From contig JAEDGN010000005.1 of assembly GCA_016297495.1 (NCBI GenBank), positions 1 through 64,000 on the forward strand: a DNA stretch of 64,000 bases, in the 5' to 3' direction. The position numbers were made by a program, and so were the translations under genes. Shown in pieces: positions 37,396-46,911 of the stretch; position 1 is the first letter of the stretch, and each line of letters starts with the position of its first letter. Origin of the DNA: Coprococcus sp. Its GTDB lineage: Bacteria; Bacillota; Clostridia; Lachnospirales; Lachnospiraceae. Below the pieces are notes generated by a model. That model saw nothing but the letters and a program-made list of their open reading frames with translations, was not told the origin of the DNA and made no database searches.

Positions 37396-38625
37396 CTATT
37401 TCACATTGTCAAAATGCTTCTTTGTCAGCCCTTCCTGGGCAAACATGTTCTCCAGCACCGTAATATCCGTACTGATATCCATGGCTGCATCCTCAAAAAA
37501 GCTGTCCAGCAGCTTCTCATAGGCCAGGTTGATCGTATCCAGTGTCTTCTCAATCTCTGCCTTGGACTTACGGATATTCTCCCCTTCAACCTGCTGGGCA
37601 TCCAGCTCCTGATAAGTCCTCACCAGCTTCAAAGTCGTTGGCATATAATAATTCATGAATTTGCGCAGCTTCGGAAGCTGATCCGGTTTCTGCTTCAACA
37701 CCTCAAATATCTTTTTGATAAGAGCTTCCAGCCTGAAAAGCTTGGCAGATATCTCTTCTCCGGGTATCGCATCATTGGCTCTCCGGATCTGAAGGATATA
37801 ACTGTTGCCCTCTTCGATAGCCTTTACCAGCTCCGGATTATCGATACCTGATGAAGAAAAGACCTCCCTGTCAGACTGCTGCACCTTCTTCTCTTCCAGG
37901 ACGCGCTGCTGATAAGCAGCCTGTGTATCCAGATACTGTTGATATGTCTTATCATCCAGCATCAGACAGGTCTTCTGCACATCCATATGTCCATTCAAAA
38001 ATGACTTATTCTCAATCATCCTCTGGACATCCTTTGCCACATATTTTTCAGTCCTGCCCACTGCCGCAGCCAGTTCTTTGATCTGACAATAGGACCTTTT
38101 TCCGATGGTATTGACATAAGAACGGAATCTCTTAACTCTTCCTCTTATAGATAATCCTTTCCATAAAACGATTAGTGACAGAATCAGAAATGGTACAATA
38201 CTGGCCAAAGCTATATTGCCTGCAAATGCAAAGCCCGGGATGGCCATTCCAAGCATCCCAACGATCACCGTGGCAAGACCGAATATACCCGTAAAAACAC
38301 CGCCTAAAGCTGTACACAGAACTCCCGACACAGTTCCCGGAGGATTTTTAGTATACTTTGCCACCGCCGTTGTCTGGGGTGTCCTGGCCGCCTTTTCCTT
38401 CCCCTGCTGCCTGTCTGAACCATAATGATACCGGACCCCGGCAGATTCCTGTACACGGCTCACCTTTTCCTTGACGGCATCGGGATCAATATTTAATTCT
38501 TCGAAAACAGACTGGATCGAGCCTGTTATATTTTTGTTCAGCTGTTCAAAATCCATGGAAGATACGGCATCCTCGACCATTGACTGGATCCGCTCCCCCA
38601 TATTGGAATAGTCCTTATCTGACAT
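37396..38625 (-). CDS. XpaC-like protein (5-bromo-4-chloroindolyl phosphate hydrolysis family)
   Basis: 409 residues: a soluble helical N-terminal part (about 1-95), two membrane helices (about 105-150, Gly-rich), then a cytoplasmic region with the family signature KRSYCQIKELAAAVGRTEKYVAKDVQRMI followed by LMLDDKTYQQYLD, and a C-terminal helical region (LFRLEALIKKIFEVLKQKP). The family name comes from a phenotype in Bacillus; no enzyme activity is established. It is first of a two-gene unit with telA. Confidence 0.9.
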   Translation of the reverse strand: MSDKDYSNMGERIQSMVEDAVSSMDFEQLNKNITGSIQSVFEELNIDPDAVKEKVSRVQESAGVRYHYGSDRQQGKEKAARTPQTTAVAKYTKNPPGTVSGVLCTALGGVFTGIFGLATVIVGMLGMAIPGFAFAGNIALASIVPFLILSLIVLWKGLSIRGRVKRFRSYVNTIGKRSYCQIKELAAAVGRTEKYVAKDVQRMIENKSFLNGHMDVQKTCLMLDDKTYQQYLDTQAAYQQRVLEEKKVQQSDREVFSSSGIDNPELVKAIEEGNSYILQIRRANDAIPGEEISAKLFRLEALIKKIFEVLKQKPDQLPKLRKFMNYYMPTTLKLVRTYQELDAQQVEGENIRKSKAEIEKTLDTINLAYEKLLDSFFEDAAMDISTDITVLENMFAQEGLTKKHFDNVK

Positions 38626-38719
38626 ATTTATCCCTCCGTAATTTACTGGCTTTTATTATACCTCATTCCATAGGAAAAAGGAAGGATTTTGTGAGTTTTG
38701 CACCGCATTGATACGTCTG

Positions 38720-38758
38720 AAAAGAAAAAGTACAGAATGAAACATCTTCTGTACTTTT
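38720..38758 (-). terminator. terminator after the DmpA-type peptidase gene
   Basis: AAAAGTACAGAA (38726-38737) and TTCTGTACTTTT (38747-38758) form a perfect 12-base stem with a 9-base loop. On the minus strand it is followed by a T-rich run, so it ends transcription of the peptidase gene, 24 bases after its stop. Confidence 0.75.
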
Positions 38759-38782
38759 CCCAAATGATCTTACTATAAAAGT

Positions 38783-39826
38783 TTATTCTTCCGATCCATA
38801 GATCCGTATAAACTCTCTAAGTCCCATATAACAGTTTCCTCTGATCCCCGTCATAGTCTCTGCATGATACAAAGAACTGATGACAGCTTCTTCAACAGAC
38901 TCGGCCGCTGCCTCAAAGACCCTGTCAATATTGTCATCATAGAACATTCTGACATCAATAATACTGCGGTCGCTGTAATGTGGAAGTCTGTTTGCCGTTG
39001 TAAATGCAATGGCAATATCCCCACTGCCATTGCCGCAGTAGGAACCGGTTCTTGCCAGACCGATCACAGCCCGTTTCGCCACACGTTTCAACTGCCGCTC
39101 ACTCAATGGAATATCCGTAGCAATAATAATTATTATAGATCCCTTATCCTTCTTCATATTCCCGGCACTTTTTCGTGTATCATAATGCCGTCCGCCGATG
39201 ACAAGATTCCCTGGTTCACCAAAATTCGACATCACCAGGGCACCTATGGTATAATCAGCGCCATCAATATTCAGTATTTTGGAGGCAGAACCAATGCCGC
39301 CTTTGAGCCCCAGGCATACCATACCGGTGCCCCCGCCGACAGCTCCCTCTTCAAAACAGACATCTGCATGACTCAATGCCTCACGAACATGCTCTTCCCT
39401 GACATGCAGCCCGCGGATATCATTGAGACGTCCGTCATTACATTCCATAATCACACAATTTACTGTTCCCGTTGTCACACCGATATCCTCATTCTGCTCC
39501 AACATGTATTTTGTCAGAGCCTCGCAGGCGGCACCTGTACTCAGCGTATTTGTCAGAATGATAGGGGTTTCTATGGTACCCAGTTCTTCAATCTGTACAA
39601 GCCCCACACTTTTTCCAAAGCCATTTATCACATTGACACCAGCCATAACCTTATTCTGAAACAAATTGCCTGTATGGGGCAAAACAGCCGTCACACCGGT
39701 GTGAATGTCTCCTTTATTGATCGTTGCATGTCCAACCCTGACCCCCGGTACATCTGTAATCAAATTATTCTTCCCGCAAGGCCATTTGGCATGCAGATCC
39801 AAACCGCTATTTTCCGGTAATCCCAT
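38783..39826 (-). CDS. P1-family (DmpA-type) N-terminal nucleophile aminopeptidase
   Basis: 347 residues. DmpA-type enzymes cleave themselves before a Ser or Thr that becomes the N-terminal nucleophile; here the site is most likely Gly229-Ser230 in KGSIIIIIATDIPL. Other family segments are ITDVPGVRVGHATI at the N-terminus, GFGKSVGLVQIEELGTIETPIILTNT, EEGAVGGGTGM and YTIGALVMSNFG. Known members release N-terminal residues from small peptides, sometimes D- or beta-amino acids. No signal peptide. It is transcribed alone. Confidence 0.9.
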   Translation of the reverse strand: MGLPENSGLDLHAKWPCGKNNLITDVPGVRVGHATINKGDIHTGVTAVLPHTGNLFQNKVMAGVNVINGFGKSVGLVQIEELGTIETPIILTNTLSTGAACEALTKYMLEQNEDIGVTTGTVNCVIMECNDGRLNDIRGLHVREEHVREALSHADVCFEEGAVGGGTGMVCLGLKGGIGSASKILNIDGADYTIGALVMSNFGEPGNLVIGGRHYDTRKSAGNMKKDKGSIIIIIATDIPLSERQLKRVAKRAVIGLARTGSYCGNGSGDIAIAFTTANRLPHYSDRSIIDVRMFYDDNIDRVFEAAAESVEEAVISSLYHAETMTGIRGNCYMGLREFIRIYGSEE

Positions 39827-39972
39827 CGCTCACTTATCTCCCTGTCTATTCATACTAAAATTAATGACAGTTTCAATTATAGTCTCAGTTTCAAAAAATA
39901 TCAATCAGAAAACAAAGGAATGAACGAGAACCTAAAATTTACAAAGTTTTTACACTTTAATGATAGTCACAT

Positions 39973-40047
39973 TTACATTGGTATTTTATACTCATAACTG
40001 TCAATGAGGAACCAATCCCAAGCCTCGTTGACAGCAATCTTTTTCAT
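39973..40047 (-). CDS. possible 24-residue peptide with a Trp-x-Trp motif
   Basis: A complete small frame: ATG at 40047, stop at 39973-39975, with AGAGGAAGG a few bases before the ATG. The peptide starts MKKIAVNEAWDWF and ends SYEYKIPM; it is rich in aromatics, has no Cys and no hydrophobic helix. An immediately preceding hairpin (40065-40089) would sit in its leader. It might be a regulatory leader peptide, a signal or RiPP-like precursor, or chance. No modifying enzyme lies nearby. Confidence 0.3.
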   Translation of the reverse strand: MKKIAVNEAWDWFLIDSYEYKIPM

Positions 40048-40064
40048 ATACCTTCCTCTTCTTT

Positions 40065-40089
40065 AAGCACATAGTTCTTTTATGTGCTT
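40065..40089 (-). repeat. 9-bp hairpin upstream of the small ORF
   Basis: AAGCACATA and TATGTGCTT form a perfect stem around a 7-base loop. No T run follows on the minus strand; instead the ribosome binding site of the 24-codon ORF comes directly after it, suggesting a leader structure rather than a terminator. Confidence 0.4.
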
Positions 40090-40145
40090 ATACCTTTTTA
40101 GAAAAAAATCCCCTTTTTCCTTATTTTACTCAATTTTATCATGGC

Positions 40146-40218
40146 ATTTAAAAATCCTGATCACTGCTCGGTTTCACTCTCATGAAAACAGAACAACAAT
40201 CAGGATTCTCGTTTAAAT
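40146..40218 (-). terminator. terminator-like hairpin after the antiporter operon
   Basis: Minus strand: AATCCTGAT (arm at 40199-40207) pairs with ATCAGGATT (arm at 40153-40161), with a smaller hairpin in the loop, and the descending arm runs into five T. Outer TTTAAAT/ATTTAAA arms extend it. A further nested hairpin without a T run (40250-40281) lies closer to the stop codon. Confidence 0.55.
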
Positions 40219-40298
40219 ATTAACTGATAATGATATAAAGATGCCTTACGGATTGTTCCGTGCTTCGCACTCCCACAATCCTACCCAATATTCGCATA

Positions 40299-42419
40299 TC
40301 ATGACAGGAACAGATACAGTACTGTAATGACCATACCGATGCCGAACATCAGCAAACTGAAGGATACGCTGGCCACAATGACCTTGTTGGCATCCTTGAG
40401 GATACGCTCCCTTTCTGCAAAGCGAAGAATATAATCTCTCTTTAAAGGATGTTTCTTCAGTACAGTCTTATTCAGCCACAATGCCACTGTGTTGCAGATG
40501 CTTCCAAGGACAAAGGATAGTCTGTAACCCTTCGGAGGCATCTTGCCGCCGTGAAGCTGACGGTGAGTCGTCTTTCTTGCCAGCAGGATCAAACCATCCA
40601 GCAGGAAGTCCATGCATCGACAGATAAATGCGGCAATGGCCGGTAAAATGACCATTACGATCGGATTGTATACTAATTCAAGGAGATCCAGCTTCTTCGG
40701 CCAGCGATCTGCATAAACGGTAACACCTGTCTTTGTTTTAATCAGCATCCAGCCGCGAATGATAACCACATAGATCAATGCGCCAATAAGGATGGAATAT
40801 AATCCTCCTTTTAAATTCACCCAGGAGAAATAATGAACGGCATGGTGCGGTGATTCTCCAAACATAAAGCCCTGTCCCATATCAGCCAGCCTGTCCAGTG
40901 TCAGATTCGGAAGCATACCGAGAATCGGAAGAATGGTGGCTGTGACAGCCAGTACTGCTGCCGTTACTTTATTGCAATAGTTCTTCTTCGCATCAAAAGC
41001 CTCCTGGACCTTCAGATCATTATTTTTCTCCACAAACAATACGATAAACAGCTTTGTCATATAGGCTACCGTCATGGCACCTGTAATGATAAACAGCCAT
41101 TCAATCACCTTGAACATGGTCACCGCATCTGTGCCCGATGCAAGGGCAAATGTAGCAGCGCCGTGTCCTTCTTCCAGCAGTTCAATATATTCCACGATAC
41201 TCTCATGGATCAGCGTCTTGCTGACATAACCGTTAAACAGTGGAATACCGCCGATACCAAGGGACCCCATTAAGAAAGTATATAACAATAATGGTTTCTT
41301 GCGTCCAAATCCCCGGATCTCATTCAGATTCAGCTTATGAAGATTCATCACCACAACACCGGCAGCCATGAAAAGTACCAGCTTCAGATTCGAGTGATTG
41401 AACATATGCAGCATCGTACCTCTGACAGCCAGGGCATTCTCTTCGCCCAGCAGTCCCTGCATGCCGATGCCGACAAATATGAAACCAAGCTGAGACATGG
41501 AGGAACATGCCAGCGTCCGCTTCAGATCCATGGAAAATACGGCAAGGATACCGCCCAGCAGCATGGTCACAACACCAAACATGAGAATCACAAATCCCCA
41601 GTACCCATCATGAAGAAAAATACGTGATGAAATCACAATAACACCGAATATACCCGTCTTGGTGATGATACCTGACAGTAAAGCACTGGCCGGAGCCGGA
41701 GCCACCGGATGAGCCATCGGCAGCCATACATGGAGCGGATACATACCGGCCTTGGCGCCAAAACCAAAGAGGATACAGCCGCCGCAGATATAGAACCACG
41801 TTTTATTATCTGCAAATATAGCTTCACAGGCCGGAAGCAACGCATCAAGCTGCAGGGTACCGGTCTTATGATACAGCATGAAAAGCCCCATCAGTGTTAC
41901 CATACCGCCGATAACAGCCACTGCCAGATAAACGGCACCGGCATACATGGCTTCCTTTTTCTCATCGTGAACAACACATACATAAGAGGCCATAGACATC
42001 ATCTCAAAGAAGACAAAGGTCGTGAACAGATCATCCGACAGGAACACGCCCATTGTTGCACCAAGGGTAATCATCAGGAAAAGATAATATCGATTTCTGT
42101 TCCTTGAATGTCCCAGATACTCTTTTGAAAAAAGCGTGGTCATCATCCACATGAATGAAGTCACTGTGGCGAATATAGTCCTGAATCCATCCAGGCGGAA
42201 GGAAAGCCCCATGCCGCAGACTCCCGGAAGTGAAAGGGCAATATCCTGTGTACTGGTGAAGCCAATCAGAAAACCTGCCATAATGATGAATTCAAGAATG
42301 GTGACTGCATCTGCAAAATAATCTCTGGCAGACTTATTCTTCCTGCCGATCAGATATCCGATGATTCCCGCTGCCATAGGGCCGACAACCAATAATAAGA
42401 GTAAGCTATTACCAACCAT
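40299..42419 (-). CDS. NuoL/MrpA-like antiporter subunit of an Mrp/Mbh-type complex
   Basis: 706 residues from MVGNSLLLLLV (GGAGG 9 bases upstream; the earlier ATG is too close to it). Fourteen or so membrane helices carry the proton-channel signatures: the helix-5 Glu in TTFVFFEMMSMAS, the helix-7/8 Lys and His region KAGMYPLHVWLPMAHPVAPAPASALLSGIITK, and FNGYVSK. About 200 extra C-terminal residues follow the core, ending in a lone membrane helix. The MbhD and MbhE parts that normally complete MrpA are in other genes of this operon. It is last in the operon. Confidence 0.88.
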   Translation of the reverse strand: MVGNSLLLLLVVGPMAAGIIGYLIGRKNKSARDYFADAVTILEFIIMAGFLIGFTSTQDIALSLPGVCGMGLSFRLDGFRTIFATVTSFMWMMTTLFSKEYLGHSRNRNRYYLFLMITLGATMGVFLSDDLFTTFVFFEMMSMASYVCVVHDEKKEAMYAGAVYLAVAVIGGMVTLMGLFMLYHKTGTLQLDALLPACEAIFADNKTWFYICGGCILFGFGAKAGMYPLHVWLPMAHPVAPAPASALLSGIITKTGIFGVIVISSRIFLHDGYWGFVILMFGVVTMLLGGILAVFSMDLKRTLACSSMSQLGFIFVGIGMQGLLGEENALAVRGTMLHMFNHSNLKLVLFMAAGVVVMNLHKLNLNEIRGFGRKKPLLLYTFLMGSLGIGGIPLFNGYVSKTLIHESIVEYIELLEEGHGAATFALASGTDAVTMFKVIEWLFIITGAMTVAYMTKLFIVLFVEKNNDLKVQEAFDAKKNYCNKVTAAVLAVTATILPILGMLPNLTLDRLADMGQGFMFGESPHHAVHYFSWVNLKGGLYSILIGALIYVVIIRGWMLIKTKTGVTVYADRWPKKLDLLELVYNPIVMVILPAIAAFICRCMDFLLDGLILLARKTTHRQLHGGKMPPKGYRLSFVLGSICNTVALWLNKTVLKKHPLKRDYILRFAERERILKDANKVIVASVSFSLLMFGIGMVITVLYLFLS

Positions 42420-42436
42420 ATCGATCATCCTCCCTC

Positions 42437-43912
42437 TTAAAGTGCCCCTGTGGCAATCTTCTGAATAAAGTCAAGCATCGGCTGTGCATAGACCCCAATG
42501 ACTATAGTTACAATCGAAAAAATAACAAGTGGAAGCTTCATAAGCCAATTCGGATCCGCAAACGGCTCCACCTGATCTTTATGATAACCCACATGCGGCC
42601 ACCAGGCTCTGACAATGATGGTCATCATGTAGATACCCGTCATAAGCGCCGAATACAACAATACAATCACACCGACATACCCGATCATATTGCCGCCTTC
42701 AAGCAGTGACTGTACAATATTCCACTTGCTGACAAACCCCGCAAACAGCGGAATACCTGTCAGTGACAGCCCCGATATAAACAGCGCAGTAAATGTCACC
42801 GGCATTTCGAATCCAAGACCGTCCAGTTCGTATACATAGTTCTTCTCTGTCTGATGCATTACTGCTCCGGCACAGAAGAAGCCGCTGATCTTCATAACAG
42901 CATGAACCAGCATATGACTGAGTCCTGCTATAAGTCCCAGAGGAGACATCATGGTGACGCCAAGAAGGATGTAGGACAGATTACTGATCGTAGAATAAGC
43001 CAGCCTCCTCTTAAAATGAGTCTCTCTCACGCCCATGGTCGATCCATAGGTAATGGTTACCATGGCTGCAATGACCACAACAACCTGAGCCCATGTACCC
43101 TTCAGCACCTCCGCGCCAAAACAGAAATAAGTAACACGCATAATAGCAAATACACCGGATTTAACAACGGCAACTGCATGGAGCAATGCTGTAACCGGTG
43201 TCGGCGCTACCGAAGCTGCCGGAAGCCACCCGTGAAATGGGAATACAGCCGCTTTCACACCAAATCCAAAGAAAGCCAGTACATAAACCAGCAGAACAAT
43301 ATTCATATGATCTGCCAGTCGGGTCAGGTTGAGATTTCCTCCCAGAACAAACTCGATATTATTGCAGAACAGTGAATAAAACACAATGCCAATAAAGGCA
43401 AAGGCTGTACCGCCAATCATATAATACAGATATTTTCTTGTGGCCTGGCGCGCCTCCCGGGTCATGGTATGCATAACCAGCGGCAGCGTTACCATCGTCA
43501 GTGTTTCATAAAACAGATACATGGTAATAATATTGCCGGAAAATGCCACACCAAGAGTTACACCATAAGTAATCGTGTAAAAAGCCATAAAAGTATTGAC
43601 TCTCTCCTCATGCCGCATATATTCAAAAGCATACAGCGAAGCCAGAGGCCACAGGCATGACACCAGACCGCCAAAGAACATGGCCATACCATCTATATTC
43701 AATGTCAGCGGCAGACTCTCACCCAGAGAAAACAGATACAGTCGCTCTGCCGGACGATGGGTAAGAAGCCAGAGTGTCAGCAGTGTATTGATAATAACCA
43801 CCGTTTCAATACAGATATTTCTCTTCCTGACATCGTCAATCGGAAAAATCAGCAGAAGAATACCGGCAATAATCGGAAGCAGGATCGGTACAAGAATAAA
43901 ATAAGATGACAT
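42437..43912 (-). CDS. proton-conducting antiporter subunit (MrpD/NuoN-like), third copy in the operon
   Basis: 491 residues, about 14 membrane helices. Channel residues are present: Glu in TMYLFYETLTMVTLPLVMH, Lys in FGVKAAVFPFHGWLPAASVAPTPVTALLHAVAVVKSG (quoted in part), and FAGFVSKW. GGAGG precedes the ATG. The helix-7/8 text AASVAPTPVTALLH is the variant typical of MrpD/NuoM lines. It lies 15 bases after the preceding subunit gene. Confidence 0.9.
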   Translation of the reverse strand: MSSYFILVPILLPIIAGILLLIFPIDDVRKRNICIETVVIINTLLTLWLLTHRPAERLYLFSLGESLPLTLNIDGMAMFFGGLVSCLWPLASLYAFEYMRHEERVNTFMAFYTITYGVTLGVAFSGNIITMYLFYETLTMVTLPLVMHTMTREARQATRKYLYYMIGGTAFAFIGIVFYSLFCNNIEFVLGGNLNLTRLADHMNIVLLVYVLAFFGFGVKAAVFPFHGWLPAASVAPTPVTALLHAVAVVKSGVFAIMRVTYFCFGAEVLKGTWAQVVVVIAAMVTITYGSTMGVRETHFKRRLAYSTISNLSYILLGVTMMSPLGLIAGLSHMLVHAVMKISGFFCAGAVMHQTEKNYVYELDGLGFEMPVTFTALFISGLSLTGIPLFAGFVSKWNIVQSLLEGGNMIGYVGVIVLLYSALMTGIYMMTIIVRAWWPHVGYHKDQVEPFADPNWLMKLPLVIFSIVTIVIGVYAQPMLDFIQKIATGAL

Positions 43913-43927
43913 ACTTTTTCCTCCTTC

Positions 43928-45403
43928 CTAAAGTACTGCAGATGCGATATCTGTAATCAGATTCATAAGTCCGCCCGGCCAGATACCAAGAATCACTGCC
44001 AGTGCTGTCATTACGATCATCGGCAGAAGCATCAGCCATGTCGGCTCTTTGTTGACAAGTTTCGAATAATCATAATCTGCGCCCGGCAAAAATCCTTTGA
44101 TGGATATGGTAAGCAGATAACCCGCTGTCAGTAAAGCACTGATCAGAAGTACCACCGGACCAAGCCAGGAAGCAACCGGAATCTCTGAAGCAAGCGCACC
44201 CGTAGCCAGATACCATTTGCTGACAAAAGCACTTGTCGGCGGAATGCCCACCAGAGTAAGGGACACCAGCGTAAAACACCACATGGTCACCGGCATCTCT
44301 TTGCCGATACCAGGAAGTTCATTGACCTTTGTCCTTCCGGTTTTATAAATGATGGCACCCGCTGAAATAAAGAGGGTATTCTTGACCAGTGAATGGAAGA
44401 TCACATGCATGATTGCTCCCACAAAAGCCACCGGATGCAGAACAGAAAGTCCAAACAGTACATAGGACACCTGACTGACCGTCGAATAGGCCAGACGCTT
44501 TTTAAGCACATTCTCTTTATATGCCAGCATGGATCCCATAAATACGGTCAGAATCGTCAGCGCAATCCACAGATACTGCACCCATGTTCCTCTGATCATT
44601 TCAGGTCCCGCAATATAATAGACAGAACGAATGATACCGAGAACACCTGCTTTTGTAATGATACCGGATAATACAGCACTGGCCGGAGCCGGAGCCACCG
44701 GATGGGCCGTAGGCAGCCATCCATGCATCGGGAACATACCCGCTTTTGTGCCAAAACCAAGAATCATCAGAAATACTGCCAACAGCATGACCCCTGACGG
44801 ATTTGTCGTATCCAGAACACCACCCGGTGTGAAATAAAGGCCGTTGCCTTCCGCAGCAAAATAGAAGAATCCAAACAGCACCATGAAGGCACCCGCCACA
44901 GAATAGAACAGATACTTCAGTCCGGCCATAATAGCCTCATGACTCAGGCTATGCATAACCATAGGCATGGAAGTCAGCGTCATCAGCTCATAGAAGACAT
45001 ACATGGTAAAGAGATTGCCCGAAAAGCAAAGTGCCGACAGGACACCTCCAACGATCATATAGAAACAGAAAAAGTATTCTTCATTCTTTTCATGCCCCAT
45101 ATATTCAAAAGCCGCCATAGCTGCCATCAGCCATACAAAAGCCACCAGCAATGCAAATATCTTCGAGAGCATATCCACATGGAAATAGACATGCAGCCCT
45201 TTCGCTATCATAAACAAACTCAGTTCCAGGCTGCTTTCAGGCTGACACGCAATCCAGATAACCGATGCCAGATCAATAGCCAGTACAATAAAAACATAGG
45301 TCAGCATGCTCTCCCGCTTTTTAAATTTAAGAAATACCAGCAGTACACCTGCAATAATCGGCAGAAGTACAGGAAGCAGCAAAAAATAATTATTTACATA
45401 CAT
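43928..45403 (-). CDS. proton-conducting antiporter subunit (MrpD/NuoM-like), second copy in the operon
   Basis: 491 residues from MYVNNYFLLLPVLLPI (GGAGG 8 bases before this ATG). Channel motifs: TMYVFYELMTLTSMPMVMH with the helix-5 Glu, KAGMFPMHGWLPTAHPVAP with Lys and His, and TSAFVSKWYLA. It is the copy closest in motif text to the 706-residue subunit, suggesting duplication within the operon. The gene starts 14 bases after the stop of the preceding one. Confidence 0.9.
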   Translation of the reverse strand: MYVNNYFLLLPVLLPIIAGVLLVFLKFKKRESMLTYVFIVLAIDLASVIWIACQPESSLELSLFMIAKGLHVYFHVDMLSKIFALLVAFVWLMAAMAAFEYMGHEKNEEYFFCFYMIVGGVLSALCFSGNLFTMYVFYELMTLTSMPMVMHSLSHEAIMAGLKYLFYSVAGAFMVLFGFFYFAAEGNGLYFTPGGVLDTTNPSGVMLLAVFLMILGFGTKAGMFPMHGWLPTAHPVAPAPASAVLSGIITKAGVLGIIRSVYYIAGPEMIRGTWVQYLWIALTILTVFMGSMLAYKENVLKKRLAYSTVSQVSYVLFGLSVLHPVAFVGAIMHVIFHSLVKNTLFISAGAIIYKTGRTKVNELPGIGKEMPVTMWCFTLVSLTLVGIPPTSAFVSKWYLATGALASEIPVASWLGPVVLLISALLTAGYLLTISIKGFLPGADYDYSKLVNKEPTWLMLLPMIVMTALAVILGIWPGGLMNLITDIASAVL

Positions 45404-45417
45404 GATCTGTCCCTCCA

Positions 45418-46911
45418 TCAGCCAAACATTGCAAGTCCCGCCTCTATAGCCTTAATTACAGGCTGAGAAGCAACACCAAGACCCACATTCAGTAAAATCA
45501 TCCCAAAAGTTGCCGCCGTCTCAATGCGGGACGGCATGATACCGTGCGGTTTTCTCATCTCCGCCGATACAGGTGTATAAATCGTCAATACAGTTCTCAT
45601 AAAATAAACCGTATTCAAAATCGTACTGACAGCCAGCACGATCCAGGCAGCCAGCATTTTGTTCTGCGCCGTCGTTGCAGCTGAAGCAAAAAGATACTTT
45701 GAAACGAAACCTGTCAGCAGCGGCATACCGATCATGGACAGTGCACCCACCGTATAGGCTGCACCTGCAATTTTATTCCTGAAACCGGCACCCTTTAAAG
45801 ACTTAAAATCCGAATGTCCGTCTGACACTTCCGTCAAACCGGAGATACTGATAAACAGCAGTGATTTCATCGCCCCGTGGGAAATAACATGGAACAGGGC
45901 AGCTACCATACCCGCCGTTGTGCCAAGACCGATACCCATATAGATATAACCAATCTGGGCTACAGACGAATAGGCCGTCATTCTTCGAATGTTATTCTCC
46001 TTAATAGCTGCAACAGATCCCATGATCATACCCACCAGACCAAATACAAAGAGAATATTGACCATATGGCTGCTGATGATGGAATTAAAATCAAGAACTC
46101 TGTAAAAGATCTTGATCAGCAGAAATATATATCCCTTAGAAACCAGCGATGATAAAATAGCGCTGGAAGCAGGTGTTGTATAGCCATAGGCATCCGGAAT
46201 CCACGTGTGGAAAGGATAAAGGCCACTCTTAATCCCAAGGCCGACGGTAATAAGTATAATGATAACCAGCAGCGGCACATGGTAACTGTGGGCTGCTACA
46301 ATCTGAGCCAGAGCCTCCTTTGCCGGAGACATGAGCAAATGACCGGTAATACAATACAAAAGCGTCAGACCAATCAGAAACAGACCGGAACCAACAAGGC
46401 TCATGATCATGTATCTTATGGCCGATACATACGTACGCCCCTGCTTCTTAATCATAATCAGACCACAGGCCGAAATCGTATTAATCTCAATAAAAACGTA
46501 AGCCGTAAAAAGGTCATTCGTATAAATCAGCGCCAGCAAAGAAGCCATCAGGAGATCCAGAAGGATATAAAACAGATTCTTTTTTGAATTCTGAACCTCT
46601 CTGTCAATGTGGGCCATCCCACCGAATACGGATAACAGCATGATCAGGCTGAAGAAAACAGCCATCAAAGCTTCCAGTTCGCCGATACGGATCTCATTGC
46701 CCCATGGAGCCGGATAATGACCCATCATAAATGTATAGCTCTCACCGGTGCCGGCCACAAAAGAAAGCGTTGCCAGTGAAAGAATCAATACCGATGTCAC
46801 CATGGCGATATGAACATACTTGGCAGCTCTGCCATTCAATACAAAAGAAATAATGGCAGAAAACATGGATAAAATAATACAGAAAAAAGGAAAATTCTGA
46901 ACAAATGCCAC
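45418..46911 (-). CDS. proton-conducting antiporter subunit (MrpD/NuoN-like), first copy in the operon
   Basis: 497 residues with a GTG start at 46911 and GGAGG upstream. Channel motifs: TAYVFIEINTISACGLIM with the helix-5 Glu, KSGLYPFHTWIPDAYGYTTP with Lys and His, and LTGFVSKYLFA. It directly follows the MrpC-like gene, the usual position of mrpD, so this is the best candidate for the true MrpD. The following gene overlaps its stop signal region through its ribosome binding site. Confidence 0.9.
   Translation of the reverse strand: MAFVQNFPFFCIILSMFSAIISFVLNGRAAKYVHIAMVTSVLILSLATLSFVAGTGESYTFMMGHYPAPWGNEIRIGELEALMAVFFSLIMLLSVFGGMAHIDREVQNSKKNLFYILLDLLMASLLALIYTNDLFTAYVFIEINTISACGLIMIKKQGRTYVSAIRYMIMSLVGSGLFLIGLTLLYCITGHLLMSPAKEALAQIVAAHSYHVPLLVIIILITVGLGIKSGLYPFHTWIPDAYGYTTPASSAILSSLVSKGYIFLLIKIFYRVLDFNSIISSHMVNILFVFGLVGMIMGSVAAIKENNIRRMTAYSSVAQIGYIYMGIGLGTTAGMVAALFHVISHGAMKSLLFISISGLTEVSDGHSDFKSLKGAGFRNKIAGAAYTVGALSMIGMPLLTGFVSKYLFASAATTAQNKMLAAWIVLAVSTILNTVYFMRTVLTIYTPVSAEMRKPHGIMPSRIETAATFGMILLNVGLGVASQPVIKAIEAGLAMFG

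Larger units (their letters stand above)
39827..40298. other. intergenic region with hairpins and a small ORF between the antiporter operon and the peptidase gene
   Basis: No long gene. In minus-strand order it holds a nested hairpin just after the antiporter stop (GGATTGT/ACAATCC, 40250-40281), a terminator-like hairpin (40146-40218), an A/T-rich stretch, a 9-base hairpin (40065-40089), the 24-codon ORF (39973-40047), and about 145 bases of A/T-rich leader before the peptidase start. I could not place a convincing promoter. Confidence 0.6.

Noticed and set aside
38864..39820. 318-codon plus-strand open frame
   Set aside because: Antisense to the DmpA-type peptidase gene, which has clear family motifs; composition is that of a shadow frame.
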